64,000 nt of DNA. Origin: JACVRW01 sp963826165 (GTDB lineage Bacteria > Actinomycetota > Thermoleophilia > Solirubrobacterales > Thermoleophilaceae). Position numbers and translations under genes: made by a program. Of this stretch, positions 61,632 through 64,000 are shown piece after piece. Where the stretch lies: NCBI GenBank assembly GCA_963826165.1, contig CAWGWC010000014.1, forward strand, positions 115,987-179,986. The letters are read 5' to 3'. A model generated the notes under the pieces. It had not been told where the DNA came from and did no database searches. It saw nothing but the letters and a program-made list of their open reading frames with translations. How positions within the stretch are numbered: the first letter of the stretch is position 1; every line of letters starts with the position of its first letter.

Positions 61632-61829
61632 ATGCAGAACCAGTCTGAAGAAAGAGATGTTGTTTCTGAAAAACCCAACAGTGTCACCCTGAAGAAAAGA
61701 TACACATCACCCCGGCTGTCGGATTATGGAAACGTTAGAAAACTAACTCATGGGAACGGGAGCTCTCCAAATCCTGATGGGCATTCGGGCATGAGCATGA
61801 AGAGTAAACAGAGTGAGGACTCAGCGTGA
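61632..61829 (+). CDS. lasso peptide precursor (A)
   Basis: 65 residues. The leader holds the exact B1-recognition pattern Y24-x2-P27-x-L29-x3-G33-x5-T39 (YTSPRLSDYGNVRKLTH). Thr39 is the penultimate leader residue, so cleavage before Gly41 gives a 25-residue core beginning GNGSSPNPDGHSG and ending KSKQSEDSA. Asp49 is core position 9, giving a nine-residue macrolactam ring with Gly1. The core has no Arg and no Cys, three Pro/Asn-type turns in the ring and a tail rich in Ser, Lys and Met. Class II-like (no disulfide) lasso peptide. Confidence 0.9.
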   Translation: MQNQSEERDVVSEKPNSVTLKKRYTSPRLSDYGNVRKLTHGNGSSPNPDGHSGMSMKSKQSEDSA

Positions 61830-61844
61830 GAATCGAGCGGTGAA

Positions 61845-63005
61845 TTGTCGCATTCTATTGATGAACACCGGCATTACCTCGCAGATGATGTACGAGTGTC
61901 TTCGTTTCGAGATGCGATCTCAGAGGTTGTGAAACCAGGTCACGTGGTCCTCGATCTCGGCGCTGGAACGGGCATCCTGGGACTGCTGGCCTGTCAGGCT
62001 GGGGCAAGCCGCGTGTACTCGATCGAAGAAGGAGCCGTGATTGAACTGGCTCGAAGGCTTTGCCACGCCAATGGCTTTGAAGATCGCATGGTCTTCATCA
62101 AGGGTTTATCAACCAGAGTGGACCTGCCTGAAAAAGTCGATGTGATTCTTGCAGACCAGATTGGATTTGGCGGCGAATTTGGGCTGATCGATTATTTCTC
62201 CGATGCGCGAGAACGCTTCTTAAAACCCGGCGGTGTGATGATTCCCTGCCGGATCAAAATGCTGCTTGCTCCGGTTCAGTGCCCAAAGATCTTCAAGGAA
62301 ATCGACTTTTGGAACAACTCGTCTACTGGCTTCGATGTTCGTCCTGGCCGATCAATCGCAGCAAATCTCATCTACCGTTTTGAATTTAAGTCTGAGGATT
62401 TAGTCGGTGACCCCGTGATAGCCGGCACGCTGGACCTGGCGACTGCGAGCACGACACCTCTGGAGATGGAGGCATCGGTCATTGCCAACCGAGCCGGTGT
62501 CTTGCATGGAATTGCCGGATGGTTTTCAGCCCAAATGTCGGAGCATGTGGCGATGTCCAACTCACCCTTGGAACCTCATCCAATCAAAAGAGAGCACGTC
62601 TTCTTTCCGATTGACGAGCCCATAAGTCTGGCCGAAGGGGACTTGGTCCAAATCCGAATGCATTTCATGCCAACCGATATGGTGGTTACATGGAGCGTGG
62701 ACATCTTAGGCGCCTCTGGAAAGGGAGACCCCTCTGAGCCGCTAGTTCGCAGGGGTTCCTTTACTCATTCCACCTGGAAAGGAATGCTTCTTTCCAAGGA
62801 AGAGCTGCAGCGAACGCATCCCACCTTTAAGCCGAAACTGACCCCCTTAGGTGAGGCGCGTTCCACTGTTTTGAACTTGTGCGATGGACAGAAGTCGCTT
62901 TCGGAGATCGAGCAGGAAGTCTTCGAGTTCCATCCAACACTGTTTCGGTCACGGAAAGAAGCGGAAGCCTTTGTGGCCGAAGTGGTGACGCGCTATTCCT
63001 TATGA
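61845..63005 (+). CDS. PRMT-like methyltransferase fused to a PqqD-like domain
   Basis: 386 residues from TTG 61845, the only start available: the frame is closed 15 bases upstream by the precursor's own TGA, and no ATG/GTG lies between. N-terminal class I SAM fold with motif I VLDLGAGTGILGLLACQAGA and post-I IEEGAVIELARRL, then the protein-arginine-methyltransferase beta-barrel. The double-E loop is changed: ADQIGFGGEFGLIDYFS keeps only the second Glu. Residues from about 330 (VLNLCDGQKSLSEIEQEVFE) form a PqqD/RRE-like winged helix. It probably methylates the precursor after leader binding; the acceptor is not arginine of the core because there is none. Confidence 0.8.
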   Translation: MSHSIDEHRHYLADDVRVSSFRDAISEVVKPGHVVLDLGAGTGILGLLACQAGASRVYSIEEGAVIELARRLCHANGFEDRMVFIKGLSTRVDLPEKVDVILADQIGFGGEFGLIDYFSDARERFLKPGGVMIPCRIKMLLAPVQCPKIFKEIDFWNNSSTGFDVRPGRSIAANLIYRFEFKSEDLVGDPVIAGTLDLATASTTPLEMEASVIANRAGVLHGIAGWFSAQMSEHVAMSNSPLEPHPIKREHVFFPIDEPISLAEGDLVQIRMHFMPTDMVVTWSVDILGASGKGDPSEPLVRRGSFTHSTWKGMLLSKEELQRTHPTFKPKLTPLGEARSTVLNLCDGQKSLSEIEQEVFEFHPTLFRSRKEAEAFVAEVVTRYSL

Positions 63006-63991
63006 ACCTCGCTCAGCCGAGTCCAGATAGTCACTTGCAAGTTTTGATGCATTATAAAGTGTACGGGTCTGTTCTTGAGAGCGGCATCCCTTTGCCCGAG
63101 TTGCGCCCTACTGAACAGACAACTCCGGAATTTACTTTTCAACTTTCCTTACCGCGGCAGCAGGAATCGGTTTCGATGCGATGGTTTCACCAGTGGGGTT
63201 TCTCGGAGGAGAAGGTTTGGCTCTACTTTGGCAAACAAGGAAACAGTTACCTGCTGCGCTTCCCTGACTTGGCCGATTTTCACGTCTCCCGTACCGGAAA
63301 GAGAGTTCAGTGTTATCCGGTTGCTGAAGTCCCCTTCGAAACCTTAAGACATCTCTTTCTTGATCAAGTGCTTCCTCTTGCCCTAAGCCGGAGAGGAAAG
63401 CTCGTGCTGCATGCCAGCTCCGTGATGACAGAAACGGGCGCCATTTCGTTTGTGGGTGAAACGGGCGCGGGTAAATCGACTCTGGCTGCAAGTTTCGCTA
63501 AGGAAGGATTTTCTTTCATTACAGATGACTGCCTTCTGCTCGAAGAAAGCCGGGGACAGGTTGTGGCATTTCCAGGCTATCCTGGGCTGCGTCTTTGGCA
63601 CGACATTGTGAGCCGCCTCTTCGATGGCCGGCCGGAAAATTGCGACGTCGCGCATTATACGGACAAGAAGCGAATTGACCTGACTAGCGGGTCCCTGCGT
63701 TTTCAGAACGATTCGGTTCCCTTGCGGAGGATCTACTTCCTGAATTCCTACGAGCCTTCGGGAAACGATTGCCCTATCAGAATCACTCCGATCTCACCGA
63801 GAGACAGTTTTCTGGAGTTAGTGCGACACGCTTACAAGCTGGACATCGATGACCGTGACATGCTGGTAACTGAGTTTGCCTGTCTAGGCCGCGTCGTGGG
63901 GCTGCCGATCTTCTATCGCTTGAGTTACCCGCACGATCTTTCGTATTTCCCTGCCGTCAGAAAAGCCATCCTGGAAAATCTCTCTGCTTAA
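63002..63991 (+). CDS. HPr-kinase-like lasso peptide kinase
   Basis: 329 residues from ATG 63002 (ATGA overlap with the methyltransferase); an internal ATG at 63047 (MHYKVYGSVLESGIPLPELR) is also plausible. HprK/P-type P-loop ISFVGETGAGKSTLAASFAK, with the acidic TDDCLLLEE strand and the family's FPGYPGLRLW. In the paeninodin system this type of protein phosphorylates the C-terminal Ser of the precursor. Here the precursor ends Ser64-Ala65, with several other Ser in the tail. No transporter gene is seen before the window ends. Confidence 0.88.
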   Translation: MNLAQPSPDSHLQVLMHYKVYGSVLESGIPLPELRPTEQTTPEFTFQLSLPRQQESVSMRWFHQWGFSEEKVWLYFGKQGNSYLLRFPDLADFHVSRTGKRVQCYPVAEVPFETLRHLFLDQVLPLALSRRGKLVLHASSVMTETGAISFVGETGAGKSTLAASFAKEGFSFITDDCLLLEESRGQVVAFPGYPGLRLWHDIVSRLFDGRPENCDVAHYTDKKRIDLTSGSLRFQNDSVPLRRIYFLNSYEPSGNDCPIRITPISPRDSFLELVRHAYKLDIDDRDMLVTEFACLGRVVGLPIFYRLSYPHDLSYFPAVRKAILENLSA

Positions 63992-64000
63992 GGCAAATTG

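Overview
The window holds two blocks of DNA that do not look alike. Bases 1 to about 43,170 are very GC-rich and tightly packed, with many GTGA stop/start overlaps. Gene content (a complete 14-gene nuoA-N operon, an actinobacterial-type nickel regulator site, a Tat-exported sulfatase-like pair, DUF4331) suggests a high-GC actinobacterium; Thermoleophilia/Solirubrobacterales is my inference, not something I could test. From about 43,370 to the end, base composition is lower, codon use is relaxed, and intergenic space is rich in palindromic repeats. This block is an exopolysaccharide/glycosyltransferase region followed by a lasso-peptide cluster and looks like Acidobacteria or another Gram-negative soil lineage (inference). 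The change happens just after a tRNA-Arg gene and cuts into a glycosyltransferase, so the join may be a chimeric assembly or clone rather than biology.

Left block, in order: MFS exporter fragment and two alkaline-phosphatase-superfamily (sulfatase-like) proteins (1-3768, minus); acyl-CoA ligase (3802-5322, minus); a small secreted protein (5378, plus); the respiratory complex I operon nuoA-nuoN (20846 down to 5924, minus; nuoN carries a +1 frameshift); a membrane protein; a nickel operon nur-cbiMNQO plus a 24-histidine metal-binding protein (24712-21329, minus) with a textbook Nur box (TTGCAA-N5-TTGCAA) directly in front of nur; a NicO-type metal exporter, a TPR protein and a DUF4331 protein (24952-29348, minus); an anti-sigma kinase, cytochrome c, serS, aldo/keto reductase, tRNA-Ser(UGA), M28 peptidase, FMN-binding protein, L,D-transpeptidase, and a translationally coupled ECF sigma factor and O6-alkylguanine-DNA methyltransferase.

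At 39,035-43,012 a 3.9-kb element sits in the 3' half of tRNA-Ser(GCU). Its ends are a perfect 55-bp duplication running exactly from the anticodon to the discriminator base. It encodes a TetR regulator, a small exported protein, a 51-residue membrane peptide, a processive GT2 glycosyltransferase, a 50-residue LPFTG-containing peptide and a 74-residue protein, plus iteron-like repeats, but no visible integrase.

Right block: truncated GT4, glutamine-dependent asparagine synthetase, GT4, FkbM methyltransferase inserted between two copies of the 5' end of a GT2 gene, a decayed acetyltransferase, a decayed secreted protein, NodU-type carbamoyltransferase, WbuB-type GT4, a WecA-type glycosyl-phosphate transferase and a K+ channel-like protein. 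The final 5 kb (58,945-63,991) is a compact lasso-peptide operon: PqqD-like B1, B2 protease, AsnB-like cyclase lacking Cys2, a 65-residue precursor with a perfect YxxPxLx3Gx5T leader and a Gly1/Asp9 ring, a protein-arginine-methyltransferase-like enzyme fused to a PqqD-like domain, and an HPr-kinase-like peptide kinase. The arginine-free core paired with a PRMT-like enzyme is the most interesting feature of the window.
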